Positions 24,910-36,900 of a stretch of 56,738 bases of DNA are shown piece by piece. The number at the start of each line of letters is the position of its first letter. Position 1 is the stretch's first letter. The notes beneath the pieces are model-generated. The model was not told where the DNA came from. It saw only the letters and a program-made list of their open reading frames with translations, and made no database searches. Origin of the DNA: Klebsormidium nitens (taxonomy: Eukaryota; Streptophyta; Klebsormidiophyceae; Klebsormidiales; Klebsormidiaceae); contig DF237526.1 in assembly GCA_000708835.1 (NCBI GenBank), positions 1 to 56,738 of the forward strand, written 5' to 3'. A program made the position numbers and the translations under genes.

Positions 24910-26236
24910 TTACACTGTAAGGAGGCTCGACCACCACAGCGCACCTCTCTGATGCCCTTTGAACGCCCCAGAAATATAGCGAAGGTCTTTTCCGGTCCGC
25001 TGCCACACGCCCCCGGAAAGCCCCAAGACGAGCGGCTCGCCGTCAACGAAGTGCAGCCTGCCGTAGTAGTCGTCGTCCAGAGACCGTTTCATGGCAGAGT
25101 ACTCGTTGTCCAGCGCAGATATTGGGTCAGCTTCTTCCCCTGAGCACGTCGTCTCGAGGGTTGGTACGAGCTTGAAGGTGCTAACGAGAATCTCATCGTC
25201 GCTGCCTCGAGAGCGGCCGTAAGAGTCCCGCTCACGTCTCCACCCGTCGAGGCTCACTTCGTCGACACCGTTGTTTGCTGCAACAGCCATCGACCTTGCT
25301 TCGAGAAAAGGCTCCTTTGTAGGGGTGAGTTTGAAGCTCTTCCACTGCTGCTTTTCTATCTCGTCGATCTTCAAAGACAGGACCACCGAATCGTGTCTCC
25401 GCGCGCATATGTATAGGGACTCGTCGCTTATGGCCGTGCAGACCATATTTCCGGGATTGGAGCCGCCGAGTCTCACAGAAACGGACTGGTACCGGTGCCT
25501 TGGCAGCGGAATGTCCTGCCATTATGCCAGTCAGGGTGTCGTAGAGCTTTCCCTGTGCAACTGCGGGTTTAGAGTCGTACGTTGCAAAACTGTTTTTGCA
25601 AAATCTACTTAGCGGCTTATGCAGTACAAAGGTGTATCGGTTAGACGCAACCACCGTGAGGCTTGTCTGGTTCGTGTGATGTCGCCGTCCAACATAGCAT
25701 TCTGTGTAATATGAGAGAGGCGCTCTTAGTTCATTCTGAAAGACCAGAGCGGTTTGCTCGTGCCAGCCTTCGACTGTTGCCAGATCGAAAGACCGCAACC
25801 GCAGTTTGGCCACCTTTGAGTGCGGTGTATCTGAACTGCGCTTCGGCTCGCTGAGGACGTACACTGTATTCTTCACGACCACCACGCTCTCTGGAATATC
25901 AATCCAGTGCTCCGCCTCTTCCAAACTGCGCCCCCCTCCATAAGCACCCGCCATAAGCGGGTGCAGGTAAAGCTCATTTCCAGTCTCGCCAAGGATTGCC
26001 AAGCCAGGATACGGTTAATCTTCCTGGTCGTTGACCAGCCTGCATGCAAATCTGGTCAATCCAGCCTTGTGAAAGCGCCCCGGATTCCCTAGGAGCCCTT
26101 CCTCCACGTCCGCACCCTTCCAGGCTTTGGAAACGCGCCTCAGCCGTCCGAGCTCCTCAAAATCTAGATCAAAGGCTAACAAGAAGCGGCAAATGTACAG
26201 ATTGACGTCCGTGGGAAGCTGCTCAAACAAGGCCAT
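24910..26236 (-). CDS. F-box protein, possibly disrupted
   Basis: Starts at ATG 26236. The N-terminus fits an F-box: LPTDVNLYICRFLLAFD, then LGRLRRVSKAWKG. F-box proteins bind SKP1 and choose substrates for SCF ubiquitin ligases. Exon 1 runs to about 25628, a 112-nt intron (GTACTG...GGCAG) follows, and exon 2 is 25515-24910; the join keeps phase 0. The C-terminal part of about 330 residues is rich in beta-strand-like segments (SLTVVASNRYTF, SLYICARRHDSVVLSL), suggesting a propeller or similar substrate-binding domain, but no repeat family is recognised. An in-frame TAA at 26015-26017 interrupts exon 1 after VNDQED. The same frame resumes at once (PYPGLAILGETGNELYLHP), so either the gene carries a nonsense mutation or a phase-0 intron of about 63 nt removes the stop. 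Confidence 0.6.
26015..26017 (-). other. In-frame stop inside F-box gene
   Basis: TAA on the minus strand with open, apparently coding sequence in the same frame on both sides. A GT at CTG|GTCAAC and an AG at AATGAG|CTT would allow a 63-nt phase-0 intron that deletes it, but neither site is strong. Confidence 0.55.
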
Positions 26237-27913
26237 GGCATTTCACTCTGCTTGCTGATACCGATAGTCCTTTCAGTTTTGGGGTACTACGTTCAGGAGT
26301 TTGTTCAAACAGAGTCAGGTGCATCCTTTTGCTTGTTCAGAAAAGCTCAAGGCTTAGTAGACTTTCTATGCTCCCAGGAAGAGGCCGTATCAGCGGCCAA
26401 GCGTGCCTGTGAAGGTTTGGTGTCGATGTACCTATTGTAGTCAGCAGGTGCAAACAGTCAAACGCGCGCGGCGCGGCCTGCAGGCGGCGGCCCGGGCGGC
26501 CGCCCGGGGCCTCCTTGCGATTCGAAGGGTTTTGCGCACTTTGACGTCGATGAAGATCCATTCAAACCGTCTGATGTGAGTGTAGCTTTTCCCATCCGAC
26601 GGTTCAGGACCGTCATGCTGGATTTGCTGTACATTAATGTGCATGGGTAGCAGCCGGAGCAGAATGATCATTGACTCACAAATATGCGGTTCCTAATTTT
26701 CGCTCGTTCTCAGTGCATGAAAACACGTTGAGCACAGGCTTCGCTTTGCATTATATACCTAGTTTTGGCGCGGGATCGAATTGCACGCATGTACAGGATG
26801 ATTGTCGACTAGCTCCATATTCCGGCTATAGCTAATATAGAAGCTTCAGGAATAATGACCGTCTAGCTATACAATTGGCCGTCGGTGGCGGCCCATCAAA
26901 TGCCCGCACGCAATTGAGGATGGCCCCGGAGGGCGCAGCACCACGAGGAGTACGTCTGTTCGCGATGATCTGTTGAAAGTGTTGTGCACGCGCGAAACTT
27001 GCCAGCGATTTTAGGTAGGTCTGTGATTGGACCCGATCTGGCATGGCATACACGTGGTACTTGACTTATCAAGTACACAGATAATTAAGTGTCGGGCTAG
27101 CTTCACTTGTCTGTGTGAGGATTCCTTCGTCACTTCGAGTCGCTTTAGAAGGCGCCCAATTGCATATGTAGCTACCGTGGCAGTGAGGATATGGGCCAAT
27201 TTGGACGCAACACTGCTGGTCGGAATGCGAATCCAAAGCACGAGCTACACTCACAATCACGCAAAAGTGGCCCTGGTGAAAGTGACAAGTAGAACCTCCT
27301 CGACCACAACCCGTTCATTGCACTGACGTACGCCAGAGTCGTCAAGCAGTGCTCAGGCGCTCCGTTATTCGCATGATCGTTGTCGAACCAAGTGATAACG
27401 TCAAGTTTTGCGTATTGTTCAATGTACATAAGCCTACTGGGTTGGCTAGACCACGTTCGTCAAAGATACTCGCAGAAAAGCGTCGTACTACTCCTCTCAA
27501 TCATGGGTCGTCAACCGTTTTGTGAGGACTCGCGAGCATCTGCAATGAGAAAAAGCCCTGGATCAGATACAAGACCGATATTTTGAAACCGAGGTAGCGG
27601 AACCTATACGTTGACTTTCAGAGATGTCGGATACAGCACAACCATTCAAACCGAAACCACCAGTTTCTTGTCAGGAAAAGCAAAACCCCTTTCAGTTCCA
27701 AGAACTTATCAGTTCCAGCAAAGAAACAGATACTCTTTCGGCACATTGCAGGAGCTTGACTTGCTGTGCGCAAAACTTCAATAGCACCTACACGACAAGC
27801 ATGATAGCGCGTGCATTAGCACGGACCATCGAACAAAGAAAAGGCGAAACTCTCTGCTCTTATACATGTTAAACAACTGCCAATCTTCAATCTAACAGAA
27901 CGTGCTCCCCAAC
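26237..27913. other. Intergenic region between SMC1 3' end and F-box gene
   Basis: About 1.7 kb; should hold the SMC1 3' UTR and the F-box promoter. It contains a GC-rich palindrome (26491-26508). No coding frame is recognised. I searched the minus strand here for an extra SMC1 C-terminal exon and did not find a convincing one. Confidence 0.5.
26491..26508. repeat. 18-bp perfect GC palindrome with GCGGCCGC centre
   Basis: CCCGGGCGGCCGCCCGGG equals its reverse complement. It is embedded in a GC-only patch (26463-26512) within AT-richer DNA. Same centre as the palindrome at 20478-20495. Confidence 0.85.
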
Positions 27914-30900
27914 TCACCCCTGGTCATGGTCCCTGTACACGCCGATGAGCCCGTCTGCTTTATCGAAGAAGGTGTCCTTGAGCGAGATGACGACGCTCTG
28001 GAACGAGTGCCCCGCGTTGCGCTGGCCCGCGTTCTCGCGCGACTTGGCGTGGATGTACGCCGCAACACGCGCGACGTTCACGTTGTCCAGCGCGGCGTCG
28101 ACCTCGTCGAGCACGAAGAATGGCGATGGGCGGAAGCTGCACGAAGAGAGGAAGAAGCTGAGTGACGTTCCACTCCAACTCCAGTTCAAGGATACGTCGA
28201 TCCAGCCTAAATTGGGCAGGAAATGAACGATCTTCTGAGTGATTGTCGAGCGCGACAAGGAAGATGCAGTAAGAGAGGGTAAGAAACCTTCGCGAGAGAC
28301 GACGGCATGAGGTTGACCAGCTGTGATGGCCTTGACGGAAACGTCTTGTATCAATTTGAACCAAGAAACTCTGCTCACTTCTCATAGCTCCGCCCCAACA
28401 CTTGACGGCTGTCACCAAGTACCAAGGGCAACGAAAGCAATGACCAGCTCTCCGTCACACCTCGTAGCAACCCCCTAATTTAACACCGCCTCTCCTCCGC
28501 GACCACCAGCGCCACCCTTGTCTTACATCAGCCCCACAACTCACTCCCCCACTCTCCTACCTCTCCTCGTTTCAGGCCTTCTAGAACGATTGACACAATA
28601 CACTAGGTCTGCTTTGCCTTTCTTGGAAAGGTCGAGCAAACCTTTTCGGTCCTGACAGGTCGAACAGGCAACTGCATCGTCTTGTTCTGTGGGTCTGGAG
28701 CAGAACCCCAGCTCGCTTTCTCGCAGGGGGCTGCCAAGCAGAGTCAGCCCAGAGAAAGCCTTCACTCTTCACTCTCGCGTTCGCTATGGAAGACTTGACT
28801 CAGGCTGTTCGGTAGATCATCATCACTTCTGTGTATTGAAATTCAGGCACTGTGCAGCGCCGTTTTGGAGAGACCACTACTTACCTGTGGATGGCAAAAA
28901 GGAGCGCCAGCGCCGCGACCGTCTTCTCCCCGCCTGACAGCTCCTCCATGTTGCGGAAGCGTTTTGTGGGCGGCATGGCTGTATACTTGATGCCGTGCAG
29001 GAACGGCTCCTCGTCGTTCTCCAAGCTCAGGTACGCGGTGCCCCCGATGGGGTGGTCCGGGTCGCGCGTCAGCTGCTTGTAGATGCTGTCGATCTCGGTG
29101 GAGATGTGGGTGAAGGCCGCCATGAAGCGCGCGTACCTGTGGGTGAGGAAAATAGCGTCGGATTTTTTGTCCACGTCTGTAAGAATCGTACAATTGTCGA
29201 CGGCATATGCAGGTTGATGCTTGATATTGCGAAGGACAGCAGGACAGTCAATCTCCTTCAGTACCATAGGGGGTCTTATTCAAAGCTCATGCGTACCTTC
29301 AGAAAAAAGACGCGTAATGAAGGGGCAGACTTTAGTGCCCTCTACGCTGAGTTCTTTTTCTCAAACTCTAGTTATTGTGACCGTGGCAGTTCCGAGAGTT
29401 GCAAGTAATGAAACGAGTTCCTTCCAAGGCGAATTCCGACACGCAAAGCAACTCGCAGCCGAAATAGACTACCAGGAATTCTGCAGAGCGGCGCAAGACA
29501 GGCTTGATGACACCTTCAAACTGGGAAGTTAGCCAAACACGCGGGGCTCCCCTAATGCACTCTTTCCGGGACTCACCGCTCGTTCTTGACCTTGTTGAAC
29601 TCCTCCGTGATCTGCTTCTCCTCTTTGCGCGCCGCCTCGAACTCCTCGACGACGCCCCGCTCCTTGTCCCGCAGCTGCTCGTACTGGTCCAGCGCCTTCA
29701 GATTGGGCGCCGTCTTTTCCATCTCCGCCGTCATGGCCTCGATGCGCGACCGCAGCTCCGACTCCAGCTTCTCGCGCTCCGGCCCGGACGCGGGCTGCAG
29801 AGAAAGCAAGTAGATAAGTGCACAATACACGACAAAGTAGGAGTTTTTCCCTTAAAAGGTGACCCAAAGGACGCAAAAGCTCTTCTCCATCTCCGCCGTC
29901 ATGGCCTCGATGCGCAGCTCCGACTCCAGCTTCTCGCGCTCCGGCCCGGACGCGGGCTGCGGGGAGAAAAGAGAAGAACCAATACTGTATCAGTGATTTA
30001 TCAGTACTTGATTGATTAGCCTTTCTGTGAGAAGCGGCAATGGCCGTGATGAAAGCGTGGTTTTTAGTGACCCACAAAACACAAGACTCGCTTCATTGCT
30101 TTGATGCGCGACCGCAGCTCCGTGTCTAGCTTTTCGCGCTCCGGAATGGAGGCGGGCTGCGAAGAAAACAGATAACACTGGTGCTTTTCTTCTTGGCAGA
30201 TTCGCAAAAGCCTTGCTGAAAGTAGTGGATGAAAGCGACCGCAATGCGTAATGGCAGCTCCAGGTCCAGATTCTGCGCTCCAGGCCGAAGGCAGGCGGCA
30301 GAAAAGAAGGAGAAGAAGGGGCGCGTTTCTTATTAGCCTATCCGCAAGAGCCTTGACGGGGTTAGAGTGACCCATAGTGCGCGAGGGTGAGATTGGCGTG
30401 CATGCGATACTGAAACCGAGCACAATGTCTTGGCGTTTTGATACATTCCCTTTTGCTTCTACAAAATTTAGCAGATTATCCGAAGACGTGTCCGACGTCT
30501 TGTCTTGCTTACCGTACTGGTTGCAGAGGACTATAGATCACTGTTCCAGCGTTTTGCATCCTATGCAAGACCAAGCGCGGAGCCTGCGTAGAAGTGCCTT
30601 GGCCGCTCTCAAATAGAGGTAGCGGAAACGTCTGACGGCTTGCGTCATTCGAATTTTGAAACATGCTTTTGAAGGCAACCAAAGGACACACGCAGCGGAG
30701 ACTCACTTGTTGATACTTGCGGCTGAGGCTGGAGTAGTCGATCCCGGTGCCTCGCAGGGTCGCGGGCTCGGATGCGGACGGCTCTCCGCTGTCCACGTCC
30801 ATCGGCTCCGACTCGTCCTCGGCAGCGTCCGAGTCGACCCGGGGAAGCGGCACCTGCTCCAGCTCGCACGCCTCCAAGACCTCGCTCCGGACGCTCTTCA

Positions 30901-33900
30901 GCTGCTCGATGTGGGTCTCCTGAAACCGAGACAGTTTAACTTCTTGGTTTGTCTGAAAGAAAGATGGATTGCCCTTGAGCCGCTCGGGATGGGTCTCCTG
31001 AAACGGTTAAGATCTCAATAAGCAGAAAATAGGGATTGACTGCCTTCTGAGCTGCTTTGGAAAAGTATCTTAAATCCGGATGAGAATTGAAAATGACTTC
31101 TTGAATAGCACATACAAGGCAGCGTCCGAACCGACCCGGCGGAGGGGTATTCGCACGCCTCTAAGACCTTGCTCCGGACGCTGTTCAGCTGCTCGATACT
31201 GGTCTCCAGAAACCCGGATTGGGTCTGAATTGAATCCCTGCTTAGCAAAAAGACGCGGCGTCTGAAAAATCCACGGGAAAAGGCACTTGCTCCAGCTCGC
31301 ACGCTTCTAGAACCACGCTCTGGACGCTCCTTAGCTGCTTGAAATGGGTCTCTTAAAACTTGAACGATTTTGACTTCTGGTTGAAACCAGATCATATCGA
31401 GATTGTTCTCTCGATTCTGCGCGATCGAAGATGGAAACACTCCTGAGCGGCTCAATCTGGGTCATCTGAAACCGGAATGATTTTCGATTTAAGGCCATGG
31501 ACTCCGTTGCCATGGCCAGCGCAGGAGACGCAACAGCCCGCATATCTTAATCTGTTCACCTTTGTAAGCTTGAACGAAGAATATTAGGATTGAGATGGCG
31601 AACGTTTTTGGGCACAATGAAACGCAGTATCCATCCGGGTCAACAAGTATCGAGGCCAAACATCACAGGTGGGGTCCCACTCACAGCCAAAAGATACAGG
31701 GGGAAAAGGGAAGAAAAGAGGAAAAAGAGGGATATAATGGACTCGGGAGGATATAACACCTTTTATAGGACGAAATCAGGAATATCAAATGGCCCCCAGA
31801 TGGCCGTTCGATACAGTGCTTATTATTCACTCTGACCGTCCGCTCTCTGGAAAACCATTTAGTGACGAATAGGAAAAAATGACGTTGCATCAAAATCCTA
31901 TTTCCGGCGACTCGGACCCCGGTCTATGGTCGACACGTGGTTTTTTTGACACGCGGCCCAATCAAAACGGCGGTTTTTATGTCCATGTCCCTATCTGAGT
32001 GGGACCGACAAGAGAAACCCTCTGCCATCAGCCCGTAATCCAAGGAGGGAAGGCCACAAGTATGGGAATTGACGTCAACACCAATTGGTTCAGCCAAGGG
32101 TAGAATGACAAGGAGCCCCACCTTTGCCGTTATCTGCTTTTTCAGCTTTCCTGCGGCTTGCGTCTTTTCCGAGATCTGCTTCTTGAGAGCGCTGATCTCC
32201 TCTTCCACGGCATCAGCCTTCTGCTTGGACTCTGCAGCGCCAAGAAGAAGCTCGTAACCATCTTCCATGAACCTGACTAGACCAAACCGGACCGGCACAT
32301 CGTCAAGCGTACTCTCTTTCACATCCTGATATAGTCACTGGCCCTTCAAGAGCTGGCCAAAGATGTATCACCAAGTGAAAGCACTCAAGGGAAGTTGCAA
32401 AAAGTCACCTCCGGAAGTCTGAGTGTGATGATCGAGAAGACAAGGACGTCAAACACCGTAAGCGGACTCGACAACGCACATCTGGACAATGGCTACGTTT
32501 TCACACCGAAGCCGTCCACAGCCTGAGTATCTACCATGTATTCTGAGATCACCATCACAATCGGGAATAAAGCTTCTGAACGGCTCACCTTGCGATTCCG
32601 CCGTGATTGCGTCCAGCTCCGCCGTGATCGCATCCACCTCCTCCTTGACGTCAGCCAGCTTCTGTTGCAACTCCTTCAGCTCCTCCTTCGCTTCCGAAAT
32701 CTGCTCCTTGGTCTGCTTGACAGGCTCCTCCGTATTTCGCCGCCGCTCGTATTCCAGTCTGTACAAAACGAACGGCTCGGATCTGCCTAGGTCCCATCAG
32801 CGTTCCAAAGCCGACTGAAGAAGCGCCGGAAACATGCTTTTGCCCGCATGTTGCTTTCGTTACAGTAAGTTCCTCCTCCACCCGGTGAGGAACGGCCCAC
32901 TTTTCCATGGGTTTCTCCTCAAAGGCGCAATCTCGTCTATCTTGGAGTCAACGAAGCAACAAGGCCCAAAAGCGAACTGATAGAGGGCGGAGCTGTTTAC
33001 CTTGTTGCTCAGCCCTGCATTACGGAACTATTATTCTGAGGAAATGAAAGAGTGCGGATGGTTGCTGCTATGGCCATCCCGCTTCCGCAACTCAGCGCTC
33101 GCTTTTATCTGCAGCTGTAAACGAAAGAGAACCGTATCCTCTCTGCAGCTGTGAATAGAGGAAACCCCTCCAAAGGATGGAAAACGATGCCCATCTGCAG
33201 CAGTCGGAGCGAGAGCAAAGGACGCTGCCCCACTCACTGGCTCTTGATCTTGGCAATCTGGTTCTTCAGATGCAGCCGGCGCTCGTCCATCTCCTTGTGC
33301 TCCTTGAGGTACTTTTCCTCGTACTCGCGGATGCTCGCCACGCCCACGCCGCGGCTGAACTCGGCGAAGATGCGGTCCTTCACCTCGTTAATGCGCACCT
33401 GCAGCTTCGCCATCGCCGCCTCGCGCTTGCTCACGGCGTCCCGGATCTGCGGGGCGCAGTAGCACGCACTTCGTCAGACCTGGCCGCATGACTGGGATCC
33501 TGATCGCAGAACTGAAGCCATTTGATAAGCCAAGCCTGGCCAATGCAGGGCTCTGTGATCAGCAGAACTAGGGTTGGATGAAGCGGTCAAGAATGACGAA
33601 AAGTTCAACGCAATCATGTTTTGTCCACTTGAGAACACGCCTCGCAACGCCAACCACCATTTTCTCGCAGCCACCGTAGCTGCTATCAGGTGAATACCTC
33701 CCGTTGACTATGGCAATACCGGGAAGCTGAGCTAAGACAATCAGTTGCATAACGAGACGCTTTACCAGAAGGTTGGAAATCAAGGTCCTAGCAGGGACAC
33801 TCAACCACGACCTACGTCCGTTCCTTAAAACTTCTGCCTCGAAATGACTCACAAATTCAGAGGGCGGGTTCCCGAAATGTCAAAGTGTGCTGCCTCCGAA

Positions 33901-36900
33901 GGACTCTACGTCAGCTGCACGCACGAAGCAGGTAATGTTCATGACCAACGCCTTTGCGCTTCTACCAGTCGCTTACCTGCACGAGCTCTGGCTGCACGCT
34001 CTTCTGCTTCTGGGAGTTCACCTTCCGCTCCGACCGGATCTCCGCAATCTTCTTCTCCAACTCCTCCTGAAGAAACGAGAGAGCAAAAATAATTTCATGA
34101 TCGGTCTGCTTTCGCGTAAGATTGTGGGCGGCAACGTGTGGCGACTCTTTGATGGTACTTTAAATTTTCGAGAGAGTCTTCATCTCCACGCCACTCTTGG
34201 AGACCGGGGTTAGAGTAGAAGTCCGGTGCTTCTGGGCGACAAGGTGTTCGGACCCTTGCTTGCGTTTCCAGCTTCAAAGTTCGTTCGCAGGACCTGTTCT
34301 TTTTCACATCGTGCATCAACGAAAGCGGATCAAACTTTGCCGAAACCTTAAACCAGGGCACACGGCCAAGATTGAGCAACCAGATGATGCAACAAACTCT
34401 CACTGTATCGTACAACCCCGAAACATCGCTGCTCGGTCTCTGCTCACCAGGCTGACTGCAGACAGCTGCAGTTTCCGCTCGATCCCGGCAATCGACGTTT
34501 GCAGCTCCTGCAGTGCGAGGTCCAGTTGCCGTGGGTCGCCCAGCTCCGCCTTTTCCGCCTCGTACGCCTCGCGCTTCTTCTCCAGGGCTGCAGCAAAAGC
34601 AGGAATGACGGAAGAGCTGTGGTTCTTATACATCTGGACTGAAAGAACCAGTGCAACAGATGGTGACAAGAGATTCAGAACGGAGCACGTGCAAATGACC
34701 ACGGCGAAGATGTGTCATAGCGTTCGGAAACTGCAAAGGGACGAGAGCCAGCGGATCGACCACGGCGCAAGGCTATTACTAGCAATACCAAATACCAGCA
34801 GACAATTTCCGAATGGACATCTTTGCAGGTGAAAACTCGTGACAGTGCCATGTCGAAACAATCCACCGATAGTCCTTTTGAAAGGCTGGACGCCCTATCT
34901 CTATGGTTGTCCAGATGTCCCAGCGAGCACGACAGTATGGTGCGCCGAGAAACCCACCTTCAACAGCCTTATCGTCCCACCTCTTCGACTTTGCCTCCAT
35001 CCCTGAGCTCACTCCTCCGGTCACGTTGCCGTTCTTGGCGATCAGCGTACCATCCAGTGCAACCACTGTGAAGGAGGGAAGATTAAGCTACTGGATGGGA
35101 ACATTCGAGCGGAGGACAATCCTTATTCGACTTGTCGTCCCGACCTGTGAGGCGGAAAGCGAAAGGAAGGAGGCGGCTAGCAGACTTGCCCAGAAAATTG
35201 GATCGACACAATTGCAACCTGCCGTGTATCGTGCTAGCAAATCTCGAACATCTGCCGAGCCTGGGCCCGTACTGATACGCTGGCAGCAAACAATACACAC
35301 TGGTCTATCGCGTTTGTATGCTTACCCTTGTGCCTCTCGCTACTGTATGCCAGCTTCTTGGTCTCTTCCACCGTGTCGCACACCAGAGTCTGGCCGCACG
35401 CAAACAGGAACGCCTTCTCCAGGCTGGCATCGTATTGGAGGACGTCCAAGATGAGCTTTGCGGAGCCGCCGAGCGCGCGCAGATGCTCGGGGACTGCCTT
35501 GGCCTTGATCGTCTGGAGCGGGATGAAGGTCATCACCGGTGCGCGCTGCTCCTTCAGGTACTGCAGATAGGAGGAGGACCCGTGAATGCATGAGACAGGT
35601 GGCACGGTTTCTCGTCTCGTGGGCTCAAGAGATCTGGTGTCAATTGAACAGTCTACTTGCGCTTGGAAAAACGCCGCCCAGTCCGCTGGCCCTCCTTGCT
35701 CTGAGTTTACTCCGCTCAAAGGCAGCGTTCAGATGAACAGCATCATCCTACTCGACACGTCCGCTCTTAGTTCTCGGAAGCATAGGAACTTAGAAAGGAG
35801 AGAGCAATGTTGCTGTAACGGAGGCTAAGTGGTAGAACAGGTGAGCAAGCGCCTGCCTAGAGACCCGCAAAGAAGCGGGAACAAATGAAACTTAGAATTA
35901 CTCAGAAAGATTGTTGCAAACAAGATGCGTCCTTCCTCGACCCGGCTTATTGACGGCGAGTTTCAGCGACAGACGAGAGTAATGATGTCTTGTCAAAAAA
36001 GGCGGAGGCAGGCTGCCCCTTTGCCACCCTAAACAAGACAAATTCGATATCGAGGAGCAACCCGTCAAACGCTGCCTACAACTGAGCACGACTAGGCAAC
36101 TGCGATATGCTTCCAAACCACCGCTCTTTACCTGGATGCAGTCCTTCGCCGTCTTCTCATCCTCCACGACGATCGCGTCAAAGTTCTTGCCCATGGCCAC
36201 CGCAATCGCCATCTGGTACTTCCTCTGCGTGGGCTCGCATAAGTCAGACAGTCTTCCTCGCACCGCATGTCCGTACAGGCGCTTCATGCCCTCCAGCGCT
36301 TCCGCAGCCTTCCGGTCCCGTTCGCTCAGCCGCAGGTCCGCTCTCGCCTCGGCGATCTGGCCTTCGATCTTTTCGATCTGGCCTTGAAGGGTCACCGAAC
36401 GTGTTCTGCACAACGGGTTTGTTCCTCTTGTGTCGATGTTGTGTAACTTAAGATTATCAAGCGTCAAAGAGGCCTCGAGGACTATGCTTCGACAAACGGT
36501 AGCCTAAGCCAAGCCCTAGTGACAATTTTATTCGCAGCCGACTGTGCTGGAGCGCGCCTCTTGCATGCGATCGGAGTGCAAACTGCAACAAAGCTCGCAC
36601 TACTCTGTATTACGGTATTCAATCCGATGAATGCGACCATTGAATCCCCAATCGCTTGCAAACCAGCTGCCGAACGTCCGCCACAAACAACTTCCCAGAA
36701 AAAGAACCCAGGCTGTCAAACGCGTCGTACCACGAAGCTATTTTCCACTGTTTCTATCCTCGCTCCAAGCGGGCTTCCTTTCGAAGCTCAAAACCACTTC
36801 GTCTCCTTTCGACCAACGCTCCGAAACGCACCTTGCCTTCTTGTTCCGTTCCGCCATCTCCTCCGCTTCCCTCTTCTTCTCCGCCAGTGTTCCCTTGGCC

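Noticed and set aside
27500-27560. Extra SMC1 C-terminal exon after an acceptor-like CATTGCAG
   Set aside because: The encoded residues do not resemble an SMC1 tail in any frame.
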